Of a stretch of DNA of 64,000 bases, positions 43,612 through 52,034 are shown one piece after another (the stretch's first letter is position 1; each line of letters begins with the position of its first letter). The notes beneath the pieces are model-generated. The model saw only the letters and a list, made by a program, of their open reading frames with translations. It made no database searches and was not told where the DNA came from. This stretch comes from Gammaproteobacteria bacterium (GTDB lineage Bacteria > Pseudomonadota > Gammaproteobacteria > SZUA-229): NCBI GenBank assembly GCA_030148865.1, contig JASBSR010000029.1, positions 46,068-110,067 of the forward strand, read 5' to 3'. A program made the translations under genes and the position numbers.

Positions 43612-45519
43612 ATGAAATACACTGCCACCAGAGACATCGCTAACTGGCCCTCAGCTATCAGTGCTGAGCTCACCACCAGCGCCACAGCCCAGATCCACGA
43701 GCTCAGCTGCTTTGGCGCATCACTGTGGTGGTTGCAACGCGACCCTGCCAATGGCGGGCGAGTGGATCTGGTGCGTTATCTTCATGGTCAGCAGAGCCAC
43801 CGTCTACCCGCGCAGTTCAGCTGTCGTAGCCGGGTTCACGAGTACGGCGGTGGCAGTTACTGTGTTTGTGAACACGGCGTGTATTTTGTCAACGATCATG
43901 ACCAGCATATTTATTATCTGGCTGACGATGATCAGTTCCGCTGCGTCACGCAGTCGCAGCTGACGCGTTATGCCGATTTAGTCTTTGACCGCACGCGAGC
44001 CTGCCTTTTTTGTATTCAGGAACTGCACTCTGACAATAATTCCCCACAAAATTCTCTGATTCGACTCAATCCGACCCACGGCGACAGACAGATTCTTGCT
44101 GCTGGCGATGACTTTTACGCCAGCCCCTGTCTCAGCGAAGACGGCAAACAGCTGGCCTGGTTGTGCTGGAATCACCCCAATATGCCCTGGGATGCCTGCG
44201 AGCTATGGCTGGCCGATCTCGATAGCGAGGGCAATATACGCCAGCAAAGGCAGATTGCTGGTGGTGATGGAGTTTCGGTGTTTCAGCCATCATGGTCCAG
44301 TGAACAGCAGTTATTTTTTGTCGATGACCGCAGTGGCTGGTGGAATCTGTATTGCTACACTGACGGTGCAACGCGAGCGCTGTACCCGAGCAAGCTGGAG
44401 TTCGGCCTGCCACAGTGGGTTTTTGCCCAGCGTAGTTATGCCATCATCGACAAACATCGTGTTCTGGCCAGTTTTTTTGAGCACGGTGAACATAAGCTGG
44501 CGGTGCTCAACCACGACCAGCACCAGTTAAACCTGATCGATACCGGCTTTAACAGCTTTAACTCAATCACCACCAATGCCGGCACCGCCTGCTTCATCGC
44601 CGCGGCTGATTCCGAATTTGCGCAGCCGGTATTGCTCGATATTGATAGCCTCAGGGTGCAGACGCTGGCCACCAGCCCACCGGTAAAAATCGATCCACAC
44701 TATTATTCACACCCGCAAACCATCGCATTCACCACGCGTCACGGCGATACCGCCTACGCGTTCTATTATCCCGCGCACAACCCCGAGATTGATCCTGATT
44801 CAGATTTCAAACCGCCACTCATTGTCATCACCCATGGTGGCCCCACCGCGCGCAGTGATGCAACGCTGGATTTACGCAAACAATACTGGACTTCGCGCGG
44901 CTTCGCCCTGCTCGATGTCAATTACAGTGGCAGCACCGGCTACGGTCGCGCCTATCGCGAACGTCTCACGGGCCAGTGGGGGCAACGCGACGCCGAAGAC
45001 TGTTGTGATGCTGCCCTGCACCTGGTTGACAGCGGACTGGTCGATGCCGAGCGACTGATTATCAAAGGCAGCAGCGCGGGGGGCTATACTGTGCTGTGCG
45101 CGCTTACGTTTCATAATGTATTTGCCGCCGGGGCCAGTTATTATGGCATCGCCGAACTCGAAGCTCTGGCCAGACATACTCATAAATTCGAAGCGCATTA
45201 TCTCGACCGCCTGATCGGCCCTTACCCAGAAATGCAATCGAGTTATCAACAACGCTCACCTGTCAATTATGTCGGCCAGTTAAACTGCCCGGTCATTTTT
45301 TTCCAGGGAACGGATGACAAAGTGGTACCCAAAGAACAGGCAGAAATGATGTTCCAGGCGCTGCAGCAAAAAGGCATCGCCACCCGTTATCTGGCATTTT
45401 CCGGAGAGGCTCATGGCTTTAGAAAGGCAGCAACTCAGATTAGCTGTCTGCACGCCGAACTTGAATTTTATGTGCGTGTGCTCAAGCTGCCACTCAGTAC
45501 CGAATCTGCTGGCGATTGA
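43612..45519 (+). CDS. S9-family prolyl oligopeptidase-like peptidase
   Basis: 635 residues. An N-terminal beta-propeller region (about 1-380) precedes an alpha/beta-hydrolase domain with the nucleophile in IKGSSAGGYTVL (about residue 487), the Asp in FFQGTDDKVVP and the His in SGEAHGFRK. THGGPTARSDATLDL marks the oxyanion region of the acylaminoacyl-peptidase/S9C group. No signal peptide, so cytoplasmic. It probably degrades short or N-acylated peptides. Confidence 0.88.
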   Translation: MKYTATRDIANWPSAISAELTTSATAQIHELSCFGASLWWLQRDPANGGRVDLVRYLHGQQSHRLPAQFSCRSRVHEYGGGSYCVCEHGVYFVNDHDQHIYYLADDDQFRCVTQSQLTRYADLVFDRTRACLFCIQELHSDNNSPQNSLIRLNPTHGDRQILAAGDDFYASPCLSEDGKQLAWLCWNHPNMPWDACELWLADLDSEGNIRQQRQIAGGDGVSVFQPSWSSEQQLFFVDDRSGWWNLYCYTDGATRALYPSKLEFGLPQWVFAQRSYAIIDKHRVLASFFEHGEHKLAVLNHDQHQLNLIDTGFNSFNSITTNAGTACFIAAADSEFAQPVLLDIDSLRVQTLATSPPVKIDPHYYSHPQTIAFTTRHGDTAYAFYYPAHNPEIDPDSDFKPPLIVITHGGPTARSDATLDLRKQYWTSRGFALLDVNYSGSTGYGRAYRERLTGQWGQRDAEDCCDAALHLVDSGLVDAERLIIKGSSAGGYTVLCALTFHNVFAAGASYYGIAELEALARHTHKFEAHYLDRLIGPYPEMQSSYQQRSPVNYVGQLNCPVIFFQGTDDKVVPKEQAEMMFQALQQKGIATRYLAFSGEAHGFRKAATQISCLHAELEFYVRVLKLPLSTESAGD

Positions 45520-45548
45520 CCTGTCGAAAATCCGGACAAAAATCGGCC

Positions 45549-46115
45549 CTAACTGAAACGCTCGATCTCAAACTTCATCTCGGGCGTTTTTCGTATTTCA
45601 CCATAATGGGTGTTAAAGCTGCCTTTTTTCAGATCCTGGTAATACCACTGCAAGGTCGCGATAATCACCGGGAACGCCAGTTTGTCCCACGGCACTTCCT
45701 GTTCGGTTACCAGCCTGACATCGAGACTTTCGCGACCGGGGCTGGCCTTGCCCTGATGCAGGCTGCCACGATACATGGTGTACATCTGGTTGATATGCGG
45801 AATACTAAATACACAATACAGCTCCATATCACGCATGTCTGCATTGGCTTCTTCCATGGCTTCGCGCGCTGCACCCTCAAGACTGGTTTCCTGATTTTCC
45901 ATAAAACCGGCGGGCAGAGTCCATAATCCGTGCCGAGGTTCGATCGCGCGTTTACAAAGCAGGATTTTATCTTCCCATTCAGGAATGCACCCGGTCACTA
46001 CCTTCGGGTTTTGATAATGCACCACGCCGCAGGCCGGGCAGACATAGCGTTCGCGATTGTCACCATCGGGAATTATGAGGTGGACTTCATCGCCACAGGC
46101 AGAACAATATTTCAT
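45549..46115 (-). CDS. Nudix hydrolase with N-terminal zinc ribbon
   Basis: 188 residues. Zinc-ribbon cysteines C4, C7 and C26, C29 (CSACGD, CPACG) precede a complete Nudix box (GFMENQ...REAMEEANA, residues about 70-91, with GX5EX7REUXEE). It resembles NudC/YjaD-like or ADP-ribose-type hydrolases, but the NudC SQPWPFPxS motif is not seen. Substrate unresolved. It converges on the S9 peptidase gene. Confidence 0.85.
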   Translation of the reverse strand: MKYCSACGDEVHLIIPDGDNRERYVCPACGVVHYQNPKVVTGCIPEWEDKILLCKRAIEPRHGLWTLPAGFMENQETSLEGAAREAMEEANADMRDMELYCVFSIPHINQMYTMYRGSLHQGKASPGRESLDVRLVTEQEVPWDKLAFPVIIATLQWYYQDLKKGSFNTHYGEIRKTPEMKFEIERFS

Positions 46116-46328
46116 CAGACTTTTTCGACACCAGTAACCGGCTCCATGTTACGTGATTTTGTCCGAATAATTGCGATCATAGATAAAAATCTCCCTTGTA
46201 TTGCCGTCACCGTCGGGCCTATTATGGTGTATCGGTACCAGCCGTTAGCGTCATTTCAGGCTTTTGCGCCAGCAAAAACCGGTGGCGAAACGACTCACTC
46301 AATATTGACTGAACCACAGGAGATAGTG

Positions 46329-46838
46329 ATGAGACGACTTTATTTTACCCTGCCAGATATTAGCACCGCGGCCACCGTGGTCGATGAGCTTCTGCTCAAG
46401 CGTATTGCATCGAACCGGGTCCATGTGCTCGCCAAAACCGGCACCGCGTTGGGCGACCTGCCCGAGGCCAGCCTGTTCCAGAAAAGCGACTTCATACCTG
46501 CCGTCGAACGCGGTCTCGCTGTCGGCGGCATCACCGGCCTGATCGCCGGTGCCGTGATCGTGGGATTGCCACCGGCGGGACTCAGCCTGGGTGGCGGCGT
46601 TATCCTCAGCGCGGGACTCGCCGGTGCCAGTATCGGTGCCTGGGTGTCCAGCATGATCGGGGTCGATGTTCCCAACAGTCAGATCCATCAGTTCGAACAG
46701 GCCATCGAGGCCGGAGAAATTCTGATGATGGTCGATATACCAAAAGCGCGGGTCGCGGAAATCGAGGCCCTGGTTTACAGCCACCACCCGAATGCCAGCG
46801 CCGGTGGTACCGAGCCGCACATCCCGGCTTTTCCTTAA
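46329..46838 (+). CDS. DUF1269-like membrane protein
   Basis: 169 residues from ATG 46329, with AGGAGA upstream. The frame is open upstream but the ribosome site decides the start. Short N-terminal alpha/beta part (MRRLYFTLPDISTAATVVDE) followed by a glycine-rich double hydrophobic region (GGITGLIAGAVIVGLPPAGL, AGLAGASIGAWVSSMIG) and a short C-terminal part. It fits the DUF1269-type membrane proteins of unknown function. Stands alone. Confidence 0.75.
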   Translation: MRRLYFTLPDISTAATVVDELLLKRIASNRVHVLAKTGTALGDLPEASLFQKSDFIPAVERGLAVGGITGLIAGAVIVGLPPAGLSLGGGVILSAGLAGASIGAWVSSMIGVDVPNSQIHQFEQAIEAGEILMMVDIPKARVAEIEALVYSHHPNASAGGTEPHIPAFP

Positions 46839-46916
46839 TCCTTAAGTTAGCGGTGTGCTCAGGCGCGTGCCCGCATCGCCAGTAGCGGGATCAAAACTGG
46901 CCGCTGCGGTCAGGTA

Positions 46917-47135
46917 TCAGGCGAGAATGTCGGGGATCAGATTGTCTTCGAGCAGAGCCATTTCGTCCTTAAGCTGTAATTTGCGTTTTTTCAGGCGTTT
47001 GATCTTGAGTTCTTCCATAGCTCCGTCCAGCAGTAATAGGTGGATGGCTTCGTCGAGCGTGCGGTGTTCCAGCCTGAGCTCAGCGAGCTCCAGGCGCATG
47101 GTAGCGATCTCTTCATCGGTATATTGCTCGCTCAT
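46917..47135 (-). CDS. YdcH/DUF465 family small coiled-coil protein
   Basis: 72 residues, helical and charged. The pattern LRLEHRTLDEAIHLLL, then LKIKRLKKRKLQLKDEMALL fits DUF465 (YdcH) proteins, small helical-hairpin proteins of unknown function. Divergent from the arsR gene by about 105 nt. Confidence 0.85.
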   Translation of the reverse strand: MSEQYTDEEIATMRLELAELRLEHRTLDEAIHLLLLDGAMEELKIKRLKKRKLQLKDEMALLEDNLIPDILA

Positions 47136-47203
47136 CTAACTCTCCGCTGTAATTGAGCACGGTAGCACACCCGGGAAAGCGCAAACAACTCCAACCTCGA
47201 GGC

Positions 47204-47247
47204 TTGACATGATAATTTTTCCAGCCTATATTTCGAAACATGTCGAA
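47204..47247 (+). promoter_or_regulatory. Promoter and operator of arsR-arsM
   Basis: TTGACA (47204-47209), exact 17-nt spacer, TATATT (47227-47232). The expected start site is near 47239-47240. An inverted repeat TTCGA-AACATG-TCGAA (47232-47247) overlaps the start site, a natural place for the ArsR repressor to bind. Confidence 0.75.
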
Positions 47248-47599
47248 TTATGAAACTATGAGCCTGGAACACTACGCGAACCTGCTTCGCGCGCTCTCGA
47301 ATCCGCACCGGCTGCAGGTATTCCAGCTCCTCAGCGGCTGCTGTGAGGCTGGCACTCCATGCCGCAGCGACCAGGTCCTGAGCCGCTGCGTAGGTGACCT
47401 CGACCAGCAGCTCGAGATTGCCTCTTCGACACTTTCGCACCATCTTCGCGAACTGCACCACGCCGGCCTGATCGACATGCAGCGCCGTGGCAAACAAATT
47501 TTCTGTTCAGTGAACCCCGATGCCCAAAGCCAGCTCAGACAGGTATTGGACACCATCAGCCCGCTCAATACTCGCCCAGAGGTAACCCATGACCGCTAA
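47240..47599 (+). CDS. arsR: ArsR-family metalloregulator
   Basis: 119 residues from ATG 47240, or 113 from ATG 47258. With the -10 box ending at 47232, the first start would be leaderless, and the second would have a leader of under 20 nt. Winged helix with STLSHHLRELHHAGLI. A cysteine-rich N-terminal region (C34, C35, C41, C50) replaces the classic CVC helix and likely binds arsenite. It overlaps arsM by 11 nt. The cluster should respond to As(III). Confidence 0.88.
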   Translation: MSNYETMSLEHYANLLRALSNPHRLQVFQLLSGCCEAGTPCRSDQVLSRCVGDLDQQLEIASSTLSHHLRELHHAGLIDMQRRGKQIFCSVNPDAQSQLRQVLDTISPLNTRPEVTHDR

Positions 47600-48446
47600 A
47601 TCTCAGAATCAGAAATATGCTGACGAAATACGCCAGCAAGTCCGCGCCAGCTATGCCGAAGTCGCCGCAGCGAGCAATGCCGAGCAAAGCTGCGGGGTGT
47701 CTTCCAGCTGCTGCGGGGTGTCTGCCGACAGCGCGATCAATACTCTGGTATCGACCCGCATGGGCTATTCGCAGGACGATCTCGATCAGGTGCCCAGCGG
47801 AGCCGACATGGGCCTGGGCTGCGGCAATCCGCGTGCTATCGCCAGTATCCAGCACGGCGAAACCGTGCTCGACCTTGGCAGCGGTGGTGGTTTCGACTGT
47901 TTCCTGGCAGCAGCAGAAACCGGTGAACAGGGCCATGTCATCGGTGTCGACATGACCCCAACCATGGTCAGCAAGGCCCGCACCAATGCCGCCAAGGGCA
48001 ACTACCAGCAGGTTGAGTTCCGTCTCGGTGAAATCGAAAACCTGCCGCTGGCCAACGACAGCGTCGATGTCATTATTTCCAACTGTGTGATTAATCTTTC
48101 CCCCGACAAGCCTCGCGTATTTGCTGAAGCTTTTCGCGTGCTCAAACCTGGTGGCCGGCTGGCAATTTCTGATGTGGTTGCCAGCACTGAGCTGCCGGAA
48201 GAAATCCGTAACGATCTCGAGCTGTATTCGGGATGTATGGCAGGCGCATCATTGGTCAGCGATCTGGAAACCATTATGCAGGACTGCGGCTATGACAGTA
48301 TCCGCATCGCTCCCAAGGACACATCACGAGATTTCATCAAGGACTGGGCTCCAGGGCGCGGTGTCGAAGAGTACGTGATTTCCGCCACCATCGAAGCGAT
48401 CAAACCCGGTGGTAGCTGCTGTGCCGAAACGAGTTATTGTTCTTAG
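47589..48446 (+). CDS. arsM: Arsenite S-adenosylmethionine methyltransferase
   Basis: 285 residues. A cysteine-rich N-terminus (SCGVSSSCCGVS) precedes a Rossmann methyltransferase core with LDLGSGGGFDC and IGVDMTP. The conserved arsenite-binding cysteines are in ISNCVINLSPDK and YSGCMAGA. C-terminal CC and C residues may also bind arsenic. It methylates As(III) to volatile or less retained forms. The arsR overlap indicates coupled expression. Confidence 0.92.
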   Translation: MTAKSQNQKYADEIRQQVRASYAEVAAASNAEQSCGVSSSCCGVSADSAINTLVSTRMGYSQDDLDQVPSGADMGLGCGNPRAIASIQHGETVLDLGSGGGFDCFLAAAETGEQGHVIGVDMTPTMVSKARTNAAKGNYQQVEFRLGEIENLPLANDSVDVIISNCVINLSPDKPRVFAEAFRVLKPGGRLAISDVVASTELPEEIRNDLELYSGCMAGASLVSDLETIMQDCGYDSIRIAPKDTSRDFIKDWAPGRGVEEYVISATIEAIKPGGSCCAETSYCS

Positions 48447-48621
48447 AATATAATTTGCACCAAAGCCGCAGAAACCAGGGAGAACCAAACTGGGTGAGAG
48501 AACAATTCACACTAAACATTGGATGTAATAGTCACCATCTGATCGTACTGATCGGAGATCTTGTTCTGTTACCTGCTGATACTGCATGGTGAGTGATGAG
48601 GGGTCATGATGAGGGGTCACT

Positions 48622-48678
48622 GGAGTCTCGGGGTCAGGTCTTTCATCGGAGTCTCGGGGTCAGGTCTTTCATTGTGCA
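48622..48678. repeat. Left-end tandem repeats of the transposase element
   Basis: Two 25-nt units at 48622-48646 and 48648-48672 (period 26), each GGAGTCTCGGGGTCAGGTCT plus TTCAT. The second extends into the 23-mer inverted repeat and covers the transposase stop codon. Confidence 0.85.
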
Positions 48679-49514
48679 TACTGCCGTCCATTAATAATTC
48701 GACTGATACTTGTGTAATGTAGCTCAAAGTATATTGCAATCTCTTTCATGCTGTAACCCCCACTGTGGTAAGCCGCCATTATTGCTCGGTCTCTTTCTTT
48801 ATGCTTCTGTTCATAATGTTTTAAGGATTTCGGTATTGGACGCCGCTGGTTTGAGGGTATTTCGCTAATGTCAGCCTCTTTGGTAATCTTTTTTTGGACC
48901 TTTTCTATATAGTCCTCGTTGCTAATATAGATCTGGTTACGTAATTGTTCCCAGATAGACGGCTGGTTTTTACCTGCGGCGACAAATTGTCGATAGCGGT
49001 CAATCGCTGTCATTCTACGGTTAGAAAAATGGTCAATAATCCATTCTGTGTCAAGCCAATTTGGCGCATCTGTTTGCCCTGCTGTGGCGCGGTAACTACT
49101 CCAGGCCCAATCTTTAGCTGCACGTACCATCCGCGCTCTCACGGGGTTCAATACAACATAGCGAGCTAATTCTAACAAGTACACTTCTTTTTGCACGATG
49201 ATTGCTTTATAGCGGCCCTGGTATACATGACCAACGCGACGGTGTGTCCGGTTAAAGTGTTGAGTGTAGACTCCGTTTAACTGGCGCATCCCTTTTGAAA
49301 GGTTGCTATCGAGTGTCTCGATCAGCAGGTGGTAATGATTGTCCATTAAACAGTAGGCGTGAACAATCCAGTTATAACGCTCACATACCTTGCCCAGTAT
49401 ATCGAGATAAGCGTTTCGGTCATCATCTGTGAGGTATATATCTTCTCTTCTATCACCCCTTGATGTTACATGGTACAACGCGCCCGCAAATTCTAGTCGC
49501 AGTGGTCTGGCCAT
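48669..49514 (-). CDS. REP-associated tyrosine transposase (Y1, RayT)
   Basis: 281 residues. HUH motif in MDNHYHLLIE (H60, H62) and a candidate catalytic Tyr in GVYTQHFN (Y83). GHVYQGRYKAI is the typical RayT block. The C-terminal part holds a helix-turn-helix (YSMKEIAIYFELHYTSISRI), perhaps for end recognition. RayT-type enzymes move or maintain REP sequences. The gene is intact and its stop lies in the repeat. Confidence 0.9.
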   Translation of the reverse strand: MARPLRLEFAGALYHVTSRGDRREDIYLTDDDRNAYLDILGKVCERYNWIVHAYCLMDNHYHLLIETLDSNLSKGMRQLNGVYTQHFNRTHRRVGHVYQGRYKAIIVQKEVYLLELARYVVLNPVRARMVRAAKDWAWSSYRATAGQTDAPNWLDTEWIIDHFSNRRMTAIDRYRQFVAAGKNQPSIWEQLRNQIYISNEDYIEKVQKKITKEADISEIPSNQRRPIPKSLKHYEQKHKERDRAIMAAYHSGGYSMKEIAIYFELHYTSISRIINGRQYAQ

Positions 49515-49620
49515 ACTTCCTAACCTCCTTGTCGTCTTGAATTCTCTTTAATATAGTATTCTTACTTTGTTCTCACAAATATTTTCAGGATATTCTATCC
49601 ACTGGATAGCATTAGTTTCA

Positions 49621-49700
49621 TGCGCAATGAAAGACCTGACCCCAGCTTTGCACAATGAAAGACCTGACCCCAGCTTTGCTGACCCCAGCTTTGCAGCTTT
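49621..49700. repeat. Right-end repeats of the transposase element
   Basis: TGCGCAATGAAAGACCTGAC at 49621 and TGCACAATGAAAGACCTGAC at 49649, each continuing CCCAGCTTTG, period 28. Two more GACCCCAGCTTTGC-like units follow. The 49649-49671 copy is an exact inverse of the left 23-mer. Confidence 0.85.
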
Positions 49701-49743
49701 GGACATGCCACTTACCAATTAAACGCTCGCCGTGGCCAGGCGA

Positions 49744-50142
49744 CTATTTTTTCTTAAAATCCAGCGACGCGGAATTAATACAATAGCGCAAACCCGTCGG
49801 TTGTGGGCCATCTTCAAAAACGTGGCCAAGGTGTGCATCGCAAGACGGGCAGCGCACTTCGACGCGCACCATGCCATGTGAAGTATCGTAAATTTCTGTG
49901 GGTTCGTGCTGTTCCACCGGCTTCCTGAAACTTGGCCAGCCGGACCCGGAATCATACTTTTCATCTGAGCTGAACAGGGGCTCACCGCAACACACGCAGT
50001 GATACATGCCGGTATCTTTATTATTGTAATACGCACCAGTGAATGCGCGCTCAGTACCCCCCTGGCGCGCTACCTTGTACTGCTCTTTAGTCAACTGTGC
50101 CTTCCATTGTGCATCAGCTTTCGTTACTTTTTTATCTGTCAT
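49744..50142 (-). CDS. msrB: Peptide methionine-R-sulfoxide reductase
   Basis: 132 residues from ATG 50142. Zinc-binding CxxC pairs (CVCCGE and CPSCDA), SGSGWPSF, and the catalytic Cys in RYCINSASL are all present. It reduces methionine-R-sulfoxide in proteins. No msrA in the window. Cytoplasmic, no signal. Confidence 0.93.
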   Translation of the reverse strand: MTDKKVTKADAQWKAQLTKEQYKVARQGGTERAFTGAYYNNKDTGMYHCVCCGEPLFSSDEKYDSGSGWPSFRKPVEQHEPTEIYDTSHGMVRVEVRCPSCDAHLGHVFEDGPQPTGLRYCINSASLDFKKK

Positions 50143-50304
50143 ATAAATCACCTGAAACATTTGCCACAGAGATTACAGAGTACACCAAAGATTGCACGAA
50201 TTTTGTAAGCAGTGCTTTTTACGCTGTCTTCCACAAGTCGTAAATTCTGCTTCAGAACACACGCCGAAACTTCAGGAAGGGTTCAATTGAGTGCGGAACA
50301 AGGC

Positions 50305-50365
50305 ATTGATCGTTTCAAATAGCGGAGTTTACACATAGCAAATAAGCATATTTGAAACGGTCAAT
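50305..50365. repeat. Long imperfect palindrome, MITE- or REP-like
   Basis: ATTGATCGTTTCAAATA (50305-50321) is repeated inverted as TATTTGAAACGGTCAAT (50349-50365), 16 of 17 positions pairing, with a 27-nt loop. It lies alone in the 240-nt gap between msrB and the rhodanese gene, where nothing else was recognised. It looks like an interspersed repeat rather than a terminator (no U run, and 36 nt past the rhodanese stop). Confidence 0.65.
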
Positions 50366-50400
50366 AACGCAGTATTGCGCCAGACGAACCATTCCCGTGC

Positions 50401-50823
50401 TCAGCATTGTTCCCAGGGTAATTTATGATGCCGCCAGCCCCCCAGGGTGCTACGGTGATGTTCAGCATCGAGTTCACCTTCAAAACCTTCATCGATGTGA
50501 TAGACGTGTTGAATGCCAGCCTGGATTAATACAGCAGCGGCTTCGCGCGAGCGTTTGCCACTGCGACAGATGAGAACCACGGGCACGCCGGCTTCGCTGT
50601 TGTCGGCAACACCGCCGAGCATGAGCTTGCGTACATCGGTAACAAAATGTGGATTAACCACCCAGTCTGGCTCGTCGATCCAGGGTACGTGCAAGGCGCC
50701 TTTCGGGTGGCCCACAAAAAGGTATTCCATGCTGGAGCGGATATCGATCAATAGTGTGCGCGAGTTCTCCTGGCACATGTCCCATGCCTGTTGCGGGGTG
50801 AGGCCTTCAAGTTCTGCGGTCAT
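50401..50823 (-). CDS. Rhodanese-like sulfurtransferase
   Basis: 140 residues, single rhodanese domain. Active-site Cys86 in VLICRSGKRS, with DIRSSMEYLFVGHPKGALHV as the first conserved block. The loop CRSGKRS fits single-domain sulfurtransferases. Cytoplasmic. Directly upstream (17 nt) is the response regulator gene on the same strand. Confidence 0.88.
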   Translation of the reverse strand: MTAELEGLTPQQAWDMCQENSRTLLIDIRSSMEYLFVGHPKGALHVPWIDEPDWVVNPHFVTDVRKLMLGGVADNSEAGVPVVLICRSGKRSREAAAVLIQAGIQHVYHIDEGFEGELDAEHHRSTLGGWRHHKLPWEQC

Positions 50824-50840
50824 AAAAACTCCTGCCCGGG

Positions 50841-51941
50841 TCAGGCAGTTTTCTGGCTGGCGTTTTCATTCTCGACATATTGCATGAATGCCCGCAGACG
50901 ATCAACCAGCGTCGGCAAATGCTCTGCCGGTATTTGCGTATAACTACCCTGCAGAACAAGCCGGAAAGCCTGCATTGCCTGCTCTTCGCTCAGCTCGACC
51001 GCCATCTCCATTTTATCTGCTTCTGCGACAGGCAGGACAATTTTTTCGTCTGTGCTCTGCACCGCTGTAGCCAGCAAGGATTCCGCCTGCCGGTACAGGC
51101 CAGAAAATGTCTCTCCCTCCCGGTGTTTGACGGCGCTGATACCACAGGCAAGCTCAACCCGAAGTTTTTCTTTACCGGTGTCAAATGCCAGTTTGGCGAT
51201 GGTGGCCATCATGCGTGCAACCACATCACGGGTATCATTAATACTAGTCGATGGCAGCAATAGCGCAATACGCGCAACACCCACTCGTGCGGCAACATCT
51301 TCAGCGCGTAAAGAACTTGACATTCTTTTACACACCGCCATCATGATTTGCTGGGCGACTGCCTTGCCCGTGCTTAGAAATAACTGTTGAAAGTTTTCTA
51401 TCTCCATCACTGCGACTGACATCTGGGTCTTGTGACGCTGCGCGAATGAAAGTATTTTACTACCGTGCTCTTCAAAGCTGGTGGTATTGTAAAGACCCGT
51501 GAGCTTGTCGCGCCCGACCTTTTTTTCCAGCTCATTCACCTGACGATTTAGCGTGGCGTACGATTTGGCGCGACTAATCAGATCGATTGATTCAAAAGGT
51601 TTGGAAACAAAGTCAGTCGCACCCTTATCAAAAACACGTTTTTTTGCCGCTTCCGAGTCTTCTTGACCGGTAATCATAATCACCGGCAGTGCGGCAACTC
51701 GCTCGTCATCGCTGGCGCGAACATGAGCAAGTAACTCAAGCCCATCCATCTCCGGCATTTGCAAATCGGTGAACACCACCGAGATCGCATCGTTATCCTG
51801 GATATGCTGCCAGGCTTCAGCACCATCGCAGGCTTCGATCGTTTTGTAGTCGCTGCCGAGCATTTTTCTCGCAGCAAGGCGAATAACTTTCGAGTCATCG
51901 ACTATGAGTACAACAGGTTTTGGAGTGGGTGAATCAGTCAT
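50841..51941 (-). CDS. Response regulator with degenerate GGDEF domain
   Basis: 366 residues. REC domain with the phospho-accepting Asp in VFTDLQMPEMDG, plus VDDSKVIRL and the Lys in SKPFE. The next domain is GGDEF-like (RDKLTGLYN), but the catalytic motif reads RVGVARIALLLP, so cyclase activity is lost. A helical C-terminal extension follows. It may act through protein contact. No histidine kinase is adjacent. Confidence 0.87.
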   Translation of the reverse strand: MTDSPTPKPVVLIVDDSKVIRLAARKMLGSDYKTIEACDGAEAWQHIQDNDAISVVFTDLQMPEMDGLELLAHVRASDDERVAALPVIMITGQEDSEAAKKRVFDKGATDFVSKPFESIDLISRAKSYATLNRQVNELEKKVGRDKLTGLYNTTSFEEHGSKILSFAQRHKTQMSVAVMEIENFQQLFLSTGKAVAQQIMMAVCKRMSSSLRAEDVAARVGVARIALLLPSTSINDTRDVVARMMATIAKLAFDTGKEKLRVELACGISAVKHREGETFSGLYRQAESLLATAVQSTDEKIVLPVAEADKMEMAVELSEEQAMQAFRLVLQGSYTQIPAEHLPTLVDRLRAFMQYVENENASQKTA

Positions 51942-52034
51942 GAAAAGCTCTGGCGGTTTCCACGTCCCTGCGGTTTAGGTATCAATTGAGCATACTTACA
52001 TATTGAAAGGATGCAACTCACGGCGACGAATCGC

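Larger units (their letters stand above)
48622..49700 (-). mobile_element. REP-associated transposase element with inverted 23-bp ends
   Basis: A 1.1-kb unit. The 23-mer GGGGTCAGGTCTTTCATTGTGCA at 48656-48678 is repeated inverted at 49649-49671. Each side has a second partial copy: GGAGTCTCGGGGTCAGGTCT... at 48622 and 48648, and TGCGCAATGAAAGACCTGAC... at 49621. Further short GACCCCAGCTTTGC repeats run to about 49700. The transposase gene (48669-49514) lies between. Exact outer borders are estimated. Confidence 0.8.

Noticed and set aside
43476..43751. 91-codon minus-strand frame upstream of the GGDEF-EAL gene
   Set aside because: It overlaps the S9 peptidase start in antisense and shows no family pattern.
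46911..46920. GTATCAGGCG resembling the GTATC-N7-GATAC palindrome
   Set aside because: Only the left half matches and it overlaps the end of the DUF465 gene.
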